Shown: positions 1 through 5,273 of the stretch, one piece after another
Position numbering within the stretch: position 1 is the stretch's first letter
How the letters are laid out: every line of letters starts with the position of its first letter
Assembly (NCBI GenBank): GCA_944332375.1
Contig: CALVJU010000092.1
Location: 1 to 5,273, forward strand
Direction of reading: 5' to 3'
DNA from: an uncultured Bacilli bacterium
GTDB taxonomy: Bacteria > Bacillota_I > Bacilli_A > RF39 > UBA660
Length of the DNA: 5,273 nucleotides
Made by a program: the position numbers and the translations under genes
Notes under the pieces: model-generated
What the model saw: the letters and a program-made list of their open reading frames with translations, nothing else
Database searches by the model: none
What the model was told of the DNA's origin: nothing

Positions 1-62
1 TCTAAACGAAGACGCGCTAATTTCGCAACATGTTTTACTTGATCTTTATATAGCGTTTTCAT
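1..62 (-). CDS. gatC: GatC, 5' end only (Asp/Glu-tRNA amidotransferase subunit C)
   Basis: The gene starts with ATG at 62-60 and runs off the left edge after 20 complete codons, reading MKTLYKDQVKHVAKLARLRL. The 'VKHVAKLARL' core is the hallmark N-terminus of GatC, the small subunit of the GatCAB amidotransferase that converts Glu-tRNA(Gln) or Asp-tRNA(Asn) to the amidated form in the cytoplasm. The start is supported by an AAAGGA ribosome site (75-70) seven bases upstream and by a good promoter further back. In Bacillota gatC usually leads a gatC-gatA-gatB operon; gatA and gatB would lie beyond the left edge and cannot be seen. Identification rests on 20 residues, but the match is characteristic. 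Confidence 0.86.
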   Translation of the reverse strand, partial: MKTLYKDQVKHVAKLARLRL

Positions 63-92
63 CCAATCGTCCTTTCTTTTTACAACATAGAT

Positions 93-101
93 ATTATATC
101 A
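93..101 (-). promoter_or_regulatory. Extended -10 promoter of gatC
   Basis: The minus strand reads TGATATAAT, a perfect TATAAT hexamer with the TG of an extended -10 element one base upstream. No strong -35 is present: the best hexamer at about 16 bp spacing is CTCAAA, only three of six matches, as is tolerated with an extended -10. Transcription should start near 85-87, giving a leader of about 25 nt that contains the AAAGGA ribosome site. It lies just after the terminator of the upstream ATPase gene, so gatC transcription is probably independent of the accessory genes. Confidence 0.75.
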
Positions 102-120
102 TGTTTTTCTAGTCTTTGAG

Positions 121-147
121 AAAAAAATAGACCAAATTGATCTATTT
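121..147 (-). terminator. Rho-independent terminator after the ATPase gene
   Basis: On the minus strand a 10-bp stem (AAATAGATCA pairing with TGGTCTATTT, one U-G wobble, three-base loop ATT) is followed directly by four more T, making a run of seven T. It lies 62 bp past the ATPase stop codon and upstream of the gatC promoter, so it separates the accessory block from the housekeeping operon. Read on the plus strand the stem has only a short T run, so the orientation is clearly minus. Confidence 0.8.
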
Positions 148-209
148 TACTTTGTTCATTGAATTTAGAAACCATTTACTTCTAAGAACAAACGAATTCT
201 CTTTTGTTT

Positions 210-1415
210 TCACTTCTGTTGTTCTTGTAATAACCAATCTATTACATTTATTTTGGTAATTCCATCATAATCTGCTTCCAAGTCCATATCTAATGTTAAT
301 AAATATTTTGGATAATGATCTTTTGTCTTCTGCAAAGATCTTAATTCTCTTTCTAAAACCTTAGGATCTCTCGTTGTGAGAGCTACTTGATAATACTTTA
401 ATCCCTCTCTATTTTCTGCCACAAAATCAATTTCTAATTCATCCACTTTTCCAACATAAACTTTATTTCCTCTTCTCAGGAGTTCTAAATATACTATATT
501 TTCTAATATATGTCCCATATCACTATCTGATTTTTTTCCAAGTAAATAACTACGAAGTCCTGTATCAACCACATAATATTTATAATCTCTTGTCAATAAA
601 CTTTTTCCTTTTACATCAAATCTCTCTGCTTTATAAATTAAGAAACTCTCCATAAAAGAAGCAATATATTTTTCAACAGTGTGATTACTAATATGTACTC
701 CTTTACTCGTTAATGTATCACTAATTTTCTTGGTAGAAACAGGACTCCCAATACTATCAAAAATGAATTTCAAAATACTCTCTAACAACAATTTATCTGC
801 AATCTGGTTTCTGGCCATAATATCTTTATAAACAATTGTTGAAAAGATTCCATCCAGATATTGATCAATATCATTAGGATTCATCTTTAATATATCAATG
901 TTTCCAGGCATCCCACCATTTTTCATGTAATTTAAAAATAATTGTTGAATATTTCTATCATCAAATGCAGATATATATTCTTTAAAAGATAATGGAAGCA
1001 TTTTAATTTCAATATATCTTCCAGATAACAGAGTTGCTAATTCACCCGACAATAAATAAGCATTAGAACCAGTAATATATACATCTATATTCTCCTTAAT
1101 ATATAAACTATCTACAGCTTTTTGAAATTCTGAAACTGTTTGAACTTCATCCAAAAATACATAATACTGTTTATTAGAAGAAATCTTATTCTTGATATAT
1201 TGATATAATTCTCGATAAGTTTGAAAATCATAATCTGCATCTTCTAAATTAATATGAATAATTTGATCATCCTGCACATGGTTTTCTTTCAAATATTGTA
1301 TAAATTGTTTAAATAAAGTAGATTTCCCACATCTTCGAATTCCTGTCACTACTTTAATCACGTCTTTGTCTTTCCAACGTTTTAACATGTTTAAATATTC
1401 CGTTCTCTCAATCAT
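210..1415 (-). CDS. AAA_14/DUF4143 ATPase with degenerate nuclease-like C-terminus
   Basis: This 401-aa protein is a full-length member of the ATP-binding family with an N-terminal AAA_14 domain and a C-terminal DUF4143 domain. Visible motifs are Walker A GIRRCGKST (25-33), Walker B YYVFLDEVQ (84-92, D89 and E90), a sensor-like ITGSNAYLL (114-122) and the family signatures SGRYIEIKMLPLSFKEY (131-147), GGMPG (167-171) and DTGLRSYLLG (284-293). A predicted winged-helix segment spans about 206-262. The C-terminus (302-375) has the PD-(D/E)XK-like order ELEIDFVA then YYQVA, but the usual E-x-K is Q-V-A, so nuclease activity is doubtful. The chosen ATG has a GAGGTGG ribosome site (1425-1419) and lies 13-14 nt past the expected transcription start. 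An in-frame start at 1439 falls inside the -10 hexamer and is rejected. The gene has its own promoter and terminator. Cellular role of the family is not established; several copies per genome are common. No membrane segments are seen. Confidence 0.9.
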   Translation of the reverse strand: MIERTEYLNMLKRWKDKDVIKVVTGIRRCGKSTLFKQFIQYLKENHVQDDQIIHINLEDADYDFQTYRELYQYIKNKISSNKQYYVFLDEVQTVSEFQKAVDSLYIKENIDVYITGSNAYLLSGELATLLSGRYIEIKMLPLSFKEYISAFDDRNIQQLFLNYMKNGGMPGNIDILKMNPNDIDQYLDGIFSTIVYKDIMARNQIADKLLLESILKFIFDSIGSPVSTKKISDTLTSKGVHISNHTVEKYIASFMESFLIYKAERFDVKGKSLLTRDYKYYVVDTGLRSYLLGKKSDSDMGHILENIVYLELLRRGNKVYVGKVDELEIDFVAENREGLKYYQVALTTRDPKVLERELRSLQKTKDHYPKYLLTLDMDLEADYDGITKINVIDWLLQEQQK

Positions 1416-1434
1416 AGTCCACCTCACTAGTATC

Positions 1435-1463
1435 ATCATACTCTATTTCGAACTTTCGGTCAA
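1435..1463 (-). promoter_or_regulatory. Near-consensus sigma-A promoter of the ATPase gene
   Basis: The minus strand has -35 TTGACC (1463-1458), exactly 17 bp of spacer, and -10 TATGAT (1440-1435). Transcription should begin near 1428, giving a very short leader holding only the GAGGTGG ribosome site. The first bases of the -35 belong to the arm of the inverted repeat at 1462-1489, and the spacer contains a small CGAA-AG-TTCG palindrome. A protein bound to the inverted repeat would therefore touch RNA polymerase at -35. Confidence 0.82.
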
Positions 1464-1514
1464 GTTTTGGAAATATTTTTCCAAAACTTAGCGTTTTTTT
1501 AGAGTTTTGGAAAT
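1462..1514 (-). repeat. Three AGTTTTGGAAA boxes: perfect palindrome plus a direct copy
   Basis: Positions 1462-1473 (AAGTTTTGGAAA) and 1478-1489 (TTTCCAAAACTT) form a perfect 12-bp inverted repeat around TATT. A third copy, AGTTTTGGAAAT, lies at 1503-1514, exactly 40 bp (about four helical turns) from the first direct copy at 1463-1474. The group sits between the gene B stop codon and the -35 of the ATPase promoter. It could be an operator or alternative RNA hairpins, since box two can pair with box one or box three. On the minus strand no T run follows the stem, so it is not a normal terminator for gene B. A run of seven T lies four bases after the stem on the plus strand, where no gene ends. 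Confidence 0.7.
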
Positions 1515-1524
1515 GTTCACTTTA

Positions 1525-3303
1525 CTATTTTACTTTTGTATATGTTAACATTTTTCCCAAATCGATCTTACTATCTTTTTCTTCTTGATTTTTTAAATAA
1601 TATTGGTAAGCTTGATCAGCGATTTCAAAAGTACGAGTTCCTGCGAATGCATCTTGATAATACATATATTTTCTTTCATCACATTTCTTTAAGAGTTCTA
1701 AATAAAGTTCAAGATTTTCTTTTACTTCTTCTATATTTCTTACTGCACTTGGTAGTACATTTTCCCTTGTCAAACTAAGATTCACTAACCACAATTGTTC
1801 CTCTGGACTCATAAATTCACTGTCAACATCAGTTACATAATCCTCATCCAGAGCCATTTGATCTACTCTTTCAGCAAGATTCTTCACAGGTCCTTGATAT
1901 TCACCCTTCACTCTTTTTAGAAGTGACTGATGTTCTTGATTACTTGTAATCAGTAATAAGTCTTTTACATCTTCTAAATCAAGCCATCCTTGTTTGATGA
2001 GACATTCATACAGTGTCTCTCCTGTTTCTTTTATTTCTCTCCAAATGGTTAAAATACCATCTATATTTCTTACACGTAGAAATGCTTCTAAATAAGAAAG
2101 GCCTTTTTTCCTATCAGGCTTATACTCTAAAAAATGAAATGCATCTTGTAAAGTATTTCGATTGTGAATTGTAGTGAGATAGTCTAAAAACTTTTGTTCT
2201 TGCCTAACAAGATCGTGATAATCTCCAAAGTATCTTGCGATATCATCTTGAGACTTTGTCTCTAATAAATAATCTTCTCCTTGAACACGGTTTAATACAT
2301 TCAAACTACATAGATATTCTACTAATTGGTCAGGATCTGATTCTTGAAAAATACGTTCTTCTAACTCTTTTCTTCCCTCAAAATCATCTTCTATTTTACT
2401 AAGGGAAGGAATTAAATCACTGCCATGTTCCGTTTGTTTTAACTTTTCTACAACATCCTCTGGACGAAGAATACCAGGATAATCCCTCATAAAACTAGAA
2501 ATTTGAGAAACCGTTCCATACTTTAAAATAATATTTCCAATTCGATATGGATTGCTTTCTTTACAAACCTTTAAAAGTTCCAACAAAGTATCAACATCTT
2601 TTGTTTCGCAAAGATAATCTTCCAATGGCAACCAATCTTCACTTGCATGACAATGTTTCCAATAATTTAAGTTTTGCATAGGACTCCCAGCTTCAAATAA
2701 AAGTCGATCAAAGTCTTTCACTGGCAAATGAGATCTAACATAATATATATTATTTTCATCAAAATCATTTTTATAGAAATTACAAATTTCTTTTTCACTT
2801 GGATAATAGGTTTTACTATGAATTCTCTGAATCATTTCTTTACACAATTCTTCATAATAATTATCTTTAAACCAGGAATAAGTTTTCATATATGCGAGAA
2901 TATTTCCACTTTCCCATGCGTGAGCTTCTACCTTTTTTAAATATTTACTGCCCAAACTAAAACTAAGTGAAACACCTTCATCGCCTAAAATCCAATCAAA
3001 TCGATTTGAAATCATCCAATTCAACAAATCGTCCACATAATAAGTTAACTTCAAGTCATATAATTCTTCAATTACAGTACAAGTATCACTTGCTTGGAGT
3101 CCTTGTTTTTGTGTGCCTTGAAATTTTAAGAACTCTATAAATTCATCTAAATAGTATATTTTTCTATCTTTTTTCTTGTTTTTCTTTACATACGTTAAAT
3201 AGTCACAATAATGAAATATTGATGAGTACCCCTCATAAAAATCCTCTCTAATCTTTTTTAATAATCTTTTCTCTTTTCGCTTTTTCATCTTATCAATAAT
3301 CAC
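1525..3303 (-). CDS. Gene B: alpha-helical repeat protein, tandem paralogue of gene A
   Basis: This 592-aa protein is not from a family I recognise. It has no signal peptide, membrane segment or enzymatic motif, so it is probably cytoplasmic. The N-terminus is very basic (KMKKRKEKRLLKKIRE, 5-20). From about 228 it becomes a chain of 26-34-residue helical units that often begin E-x-x-L and contain a D/N-x-x-L-x-x-Y-L core. Units 228-314 and 315-402 form a duplicated three-unit block. The C-terminal part (498-573) is nearly identical to gene A. A conserved YRIGNIILKYGTVSQ stands at 253-267. The GTG start is chosen because AAGGAGG lies seven bases upstream. The gene follows gene A by 70 bp without a terminator or clear promoter, so the two probably share a transcript. 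Such folds usually bind proteins or nucleic acids, which is only an inference here. Confidence 0.85.
   Translation of the reverse strand: MIIDKMKKRKEKRLLKKIREDFYEGYSSIFHYCDYLTYVKKNKKKDRKIYYLDEFIEFLKFQGTQKQGLQASDTCTVIEELYDLKLTYYVDDLLNWMISNRFDWILGDEGVSLSFSLGSKYLKKVEAHAWESGNILAYMKTYSWFKDNYYEELCKEMIQRIHSKTYYPSEKEICNFYKNDFDENNIYYVRSHLPVKDFDRLLFEAGSPMQNLNYWKHCHASEDWLPLEDYLCETKDVDTLLELLKVCKESNPYRIGNIILKYGTVSQISSFMRDYPGILRPEDVVEKLKQTEHGSDLIPSLSKIEDDFEGRKELEERIFQESDPDQLVEYLCSLNVLNRVQGEDYLLETKSQDDIARYFGDYHDLVRQEQKFLDYLTTIHNRNTLQDAFHFLEYKPDRKKGLSYLEAFLRVRNIDGILTIWREIKETGETLYECLIKQGWLDLEDVKDLLLITSNQEHQSLLKRVKGEYQGPVKNLAERVDQMALDEDYVTDVDSEFMSPEEQLWLVNLSLTRENVLPSAVRNIEEVKENLELYLELLKKCDERKYMYYQDAFAGTRTFEIADQAYQYYLKNQEEKDSKIDLGKMLTYTKVK
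1649..1812 (-). repeat. 164-bp near-identical tract, gene B copy
   Basis: This stretch matches 3462-3625 in gene A without gaps and with three mismatches by eye. Two change residues (Q/R before DAF and I/T before EEVKEN) and one is silent (AGT/AGC serine). Identity stops sharply at both ends. It codes for residues 498-553, from MSPEEQLWL to the DAF motif. The two copies are 1813 bp apart in direct orientation. Confidence 0.92.
2098..2622 (-). repeat. Internal duplication of a three-hairpin block in gene B
   Basis: Residues 228-314 and 315-402 can be aligned as successive units of 28, 26 and 33/34 residues. Each first unit begins with an acidic residue pair (EDYLCE, EERIFQ). Each middle unit has a hydrophobic-x-DY-x-x-L pattern before an acidic residue (DYPGILRPE, DYHDLVRQE). 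Each third unit is longer and ends in a basic turn (GRKEL, RKKGL). The copies have diverged a lot at residue level, so this is an old duplication seen by pattern and spacing. Confidence 0.5.
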
Positions 3304-3311
3304 TTTGAATG

Positions 3312-3318
3312 CCTCCTT
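3312..3318 (-). promoter_or_regulatory. Ribosome binding site deciding the GTG start of gene B
   Basis: AAGGAGG, a full match to the anti-Shine-Dalgarno sequence, ends eight bases before GTG at 3303-3301 (spacer CATTCAA plus A, about seven to eight bases). The next in-frame ATG, codon 6, would be more than 20 bases away. This is one of the strongest ribosome sites in the window. Confidence 0.85.
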
Positions 3319-3373
3319 GTTTTATGATTTAAATTAAGAAACTTTTCTAAAATTTCTTCCTCTTCTGTTTTCT

Positions 3374-5113
3374 TTACGAATATTTCTTTGGCTTTCTTTG
3401 ATTTTCTAAATAGTATTGATAAGTATGATCGGCAACTTCAAAAGCAAGATTTCCAGAAAAAGCATCTCGATAATACATATATTTTCTTTCATCACATTTC
3501 TTTAAGAGTTCTAAATAAAGTTCAAGATTTTCTTTTACTTCTTCTGTATTTCTTACTGCACTTGGTAGTACATTTTCCCTTGTCAAACTAAGATTCACTA
3601 ACCACAATTGTTCCTCTGGGCTCATCAAATCATCCTCAATTACACACTCCCCAGCTAGAGCCATTTGATCCACTTTTTCAGCAAGATTCTTCACAGGTCC
3701 TTGATATTCTTCTTTAGCACTTTCTAGAAGTGACTGATGTTCTTGATTACTTGTAATTAGTAATAACTCTTTTACCTCTTCTAAATCAAGACATCCTTGT
3801 TTTAATAAATATTCACCTACTGTCTTTTCTCCTTTTCTTTCTCCCAATATTGTCAAAACTCCCTCAATATTTCTCACACGTAGAAATGCTTCTAAATAAG
3901 AAAGAACTTTTTTACTATCAGACTCATTTTTTAAAAACCAAAACGCATCTTGTAAAGTATTTCGATCGTGAATTGTAGTGAGATATTCCAAAAACTTTTG
4001 TTCTTGTTTAACAAGATCATGATAATCTCCAAAATATTCCACAATCTCATTTTGAGATTTTCTTTCTAATAAACAATCTTCTCCACAAGCACGATTTAAT
4101 ACATGACGACCAGTTAAATATTTTAATAATTGTTCAACATTCGATTTTTCAAAAACATGTTCTTCAAGCTCTTTCCTTCCCTCAAAATCAGGCTTTGTTA
4201 CTTTGAGGAACAAAATAAGATCATCTAACTCACCAAATTGTTTTATTTTTTTTGCTACTTCTTCTAGGATAAGGACATCAGGATAATTCAACACAAAATC
4301 AAATGTTTGAGAAACTGTCCCGTACTTTAAAATAATATTTCCAATTCGATATCGATTACTCTTTTCATAAAGCTCCAAAAATTTGAGTAAAGAATCTACA
4401 TCTTTTAATTCACAAAGGCGATCCTCTGCTTCGAGCCAATTAATTACTGCCTTTGGACTCATTTTTAAATAACTCAGTATCGTCTTTGCACTTCCCGTTT
4501 CATAAATCGCTGTTTCAAATGTTTGATTATCAACAACTTTTTCTTTTTTTAAGACAACTAATGCACGTCCTATATCCATTTTTTCGTGATGTGCTTCTTG
4601 GCCAAAATAATAATCTGTAAACTCATACATATAACAACCTTCATGATTTTCTATCCAGGTGATGAGTTTTTTAAAAACATCTTCACAACAAATATAATCT
4701 TTATATTGTTTCATGAATTGAATTACTTCTCCGTCTCTAAATGAAGTAGCTTCTAATTTTGGCAAGTATTTTCCTGAAAACATTGGATTGACAGCAATTT
4801 CTTTCCATGAACTCCTTAAAAAATGACGCACTGAATAAAGTTCCCTAGATAATAATGCATCAATTTGCTTATAAAATTTCTCATAGTCGATGTGAAATAA
4901 TACCGTGGCAACCTTCAACCAACAGTCATTCCAATTCTCTCCTGAATATTCTTTTTGCTTTATCAATGCAGAAATAAATTTGTTGATGTATGATACTTCT
5001 CCACCTTTCTTTTTTAATAGGGATAAATACTCCTTAACCTTATAGTATTCTCCTTTTTTTATTTTCTTGATCATTTTTTTCTCTTTTCTTCGCTCTTCTG
5101 TTAATAATTTCAT
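3374..5113 (-). CDS. Gene A: alpha-helical repeat protein, tandem paralogue of gene B
   Basis: This 579-aa protein is homologous to gene B over most of its length but is not from a family I recognise. The N-terminus is basic and charged (EERRKEKKMIKKIKKGE, 6-22). Residues 115-135 (KYLPKLEA and following) align with 120-140 of gene B. The shared YRIGNIILKYGTVSQ is at 255-269, the duplicated three-unit helical block at 230-404, and the nearly identical C-terminal module at 497-571. No signal peptide, membrane segment or catalytic motif is seen. ATG at 5113-5111 is chosen because AGGGGAG lies five bases upstream and gives a protein of the same length and start pattern as gene B. An in-frame GTG at 5209 would add 32 residues but has no ribosome site of its own. 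It could be read only by coupling to an upstream frame that ends in TGA overlapping it. No convincing promoter is visible to the right edge. Confidence 0.85.
   Translation of the reverse strand: MKLLTEERRKEKKMIKKIKKGEYYKVKEYLSLLKKKGGEVSYINKFISALIKQKEYSGENWNDCWLKVATVLFHIDYEKFYKQIDALLSRELYSVRHFLRSSWKEIAVNPMFSGKYLPKLEATSFRDGEVIQFMKQYKDYICCEDVFKKLITWIENHEGCYMYEFTDYYFGQEAHHEKMDIGRALVVLKKEKVVDNQTFETAIYETGSAKTILSYLKMSPKAVINWLEAEDRLCELKDVDSLLKFLELYEKSNRYRIGNIILKYGTVSQTFDFVLNYPDVLILEEVAKKIKQFGELDDLILFLKVTKPDFEGRKELEEHVFEKSNVEQLLKYLTGRHVLNRACGEDCLLERKSQNEIVEYFGDYHDLVKQEQKFLEYLTTIHDRNTLQDAFWFLKNESDSKKVLSYLEAFLRVRNIEGVLTILGERKGEKTVGEYLLKQGCLDLEEVKELLLITSNQEHQSLLESAKEEYQGPVKNLAEKVDQMALAGECVIEDDLMSPEEQLWLVNLSLTRENVLPSAVRNTEEVKENLELYLELLKKCDERKYMYYRDAFSGNLAFEVADHTYQYYLENQRKPKKYS
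3462..3625 (-). repeat. 164-bp near-identical tract, gene A copy
   Basis: This is the partner of 1649-1812, in direct orientation, with three mismatches and no gaps. Just outside it the genes diverge: on one side the DAF motif uses different codons (GCT TTT here, GCA TTC in gene B), on the other lies the variable acidic patch 3626-3655. Confidence 0.92.
3902..4426 (-). repeat. Internal duplication of a three-hairpin block in gene A
   Basis: Residues 230-316 and 317-404 repeat the same 28, 26 and 33/34-residue spacing seen in gene B, with matching landmarks: EDRLCE and EEHVFE at the first units, NYPDVLILE and DYHDLVKQE at the ends of the middle units, and GRKEL and SKKVL at the ends of the third. 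The shared spacing implies the duplication predates the A/B split. Confidence 0.5.
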
Positions 5114-5118
5114 AATTA

Positions 5119-5125
5119 CTCCCCT
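5119..5125 (-). promoter_or_regulatory. Ribosome binding site deciding the ATG start of gene A
   Basis: AGGGGAG stands five bases (TAATT) before ATG at 5113-5111. The same GGGAG-TAATT-AT string recurs at 5226-5238, where the ATG position reads ATA. The site favours the 579-residue form over the longer frame that starts with GTG at 5209. Confidence 0.75.
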
Positions 5126-5135
5126 GCACTTTCTA

Positions 5136-5271
5136 TCACTTACAATCTCTTTGATATGCTTGATAATAAATCTGTTTTTGAGAACCATAAGAATTTTGTT
5201 CTCTTTCACTTTCTAAAATAATCAATATAATTACTCCCTTCGTAATTATCTATCATGAGTAGTTCTTTTAT
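5136..5271 (-). pseudogene. Possible decayed paralogue end or short upstream reading frame
   Basis: Two overlapping frames are open here. One enters from the right edge (codons from 5271) with IKELLMIDNYEGSN and ends in TGA at 5208-5206, overlapping a GTG by four bases. The other could start at TTG 5225-5223 behind an AAGGGAG site (5240-5234), reads LIILESEREQNSYG and 15 more residues, and stops at 5136. IKELLMI resembles VKELLLI of gene A (residues 447-453), and ILESEREQ resembles LLESAKEE about 13 residues later in gene A. The two halves would need a one-base frame change. A frameshifted relic of a third paralogue and a short leader peptide are both possible, and chance similarity is not excluded. 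Confidence 0.25.
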
Positions 5272-5273
5272 TC

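Noticed and set aside
1416..1439. Eight-residue N-terminal extension of the ATPase
   Set aside because: The start would lie inside the -10 hexamer, upstream of the expected transcript, while ATG at 1415 has a strong ribosome site.
1536..1778. Plus-strand open frame of 80 codons opposite gene B
   Set aside because: It is antisense to the conserved C-terminal codons of gene B and reappears at 3388-3591 opposite gene A only because those codons are nearly identical. It has no credible ribosome site and its composition is that of a complement shadow.
2728..2940. Plus-strand open frame of 70 codons, rich in I and F
   Set aside because: It lies wholly antisense inside gene B. The hydrophobic look is what A-rich lysine/glutamate codons give on the other strand.
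3336..3358. Imperfect AAGAAA/TTTCTT hairpin between genes A and B
   Set aside because: It has a bulge, only A-T pairs apart from two G-C pairs, and no T run following it on the minus strand, so it is unlikely to terminate transcription.
5114..5209. 32-residue N-terminal extension of gene A from GTG at 5209
   Set aside because: There is no ribosome site directly before it, the internal ATG has AGGGGAG at good spacing, and gene B has no equivalent extension. Translational coupling through the GTGA overlap keeps it barely possible.
1..5273. tRNA, rRNA, CRISPR array, insertion sequence or transposase
   Set aside because: No cloverleaf-like sequence, regularly spaced repeats, terminal inverted repeats or transposase motifs were seen on either strand. 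The repeats present are paralogous coding sequence and operator-like boxes.

Overview
The window is AT-rich DNA with strong AGGAGG-type ribosome sites and TTGACA/TATAAT-type promoters, read with the standard bacterial code. This fits a low-GC Bacillota, possibly a gut Erysipelotrichales-type lineage, but the species cannot be fixed from the sequence. Every gene I can support lies on the minus strand, so the window is best read from right to left.

Layout from right to left. (1) Positions 5114-5273 hold no intact gene. They contain the strong ribosome site of the next gene and, about 115 bp further upstream, a second copy of that initiation region (GGGAGTAATTAT) with ATA in place of ATG. Short open-frame pieces there weakly resemble the neighbouring protein family. 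(2) 3374-5113 (gene A, 579 aa) and 1525-3303 (gene B, 592 aa) are tandem paralogues 70 bp apart, probably co-transcribed. Both are predicted soluble, wholly alpha-helical repeat proteins that I cannot assign to a named family. (3) 1416-1524 is a compact control region with a near-consensus promoter facing the next gene, abutted by three copies of an AGTTTTGGAAA box. (4) 210-1415 is an AAA_14/DUF4143 ATPase with its own promoter. An intrinsic terminator (121-147) follows it. (5) An extended -10 promoter leads into the first 20 codons of gatC, the usual first gene of the housekeeping gatCAB operon, which runs off the left edge.

The unusual part is the A/B pair. Their N-terminal thirds have diverged strongly and their C-terminal thirds are nearly identical. 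One 164-bp tract has only three mismatches and sharp edges, and it is followed by a short, variable-length acidic patch that lies between conserved stretches. Each protein also carries an internal duplication of an ~87-residue block made of three helical hairpins. This pattern suggests recent duplication or gene conversion, perhaps of a diversifying surface attached to a constrained C-terminal module. The function is unknown. The ATPase is a common accessory gene of Bacillota with its own promoter, so a functional link to A and B rests only on adjacency.
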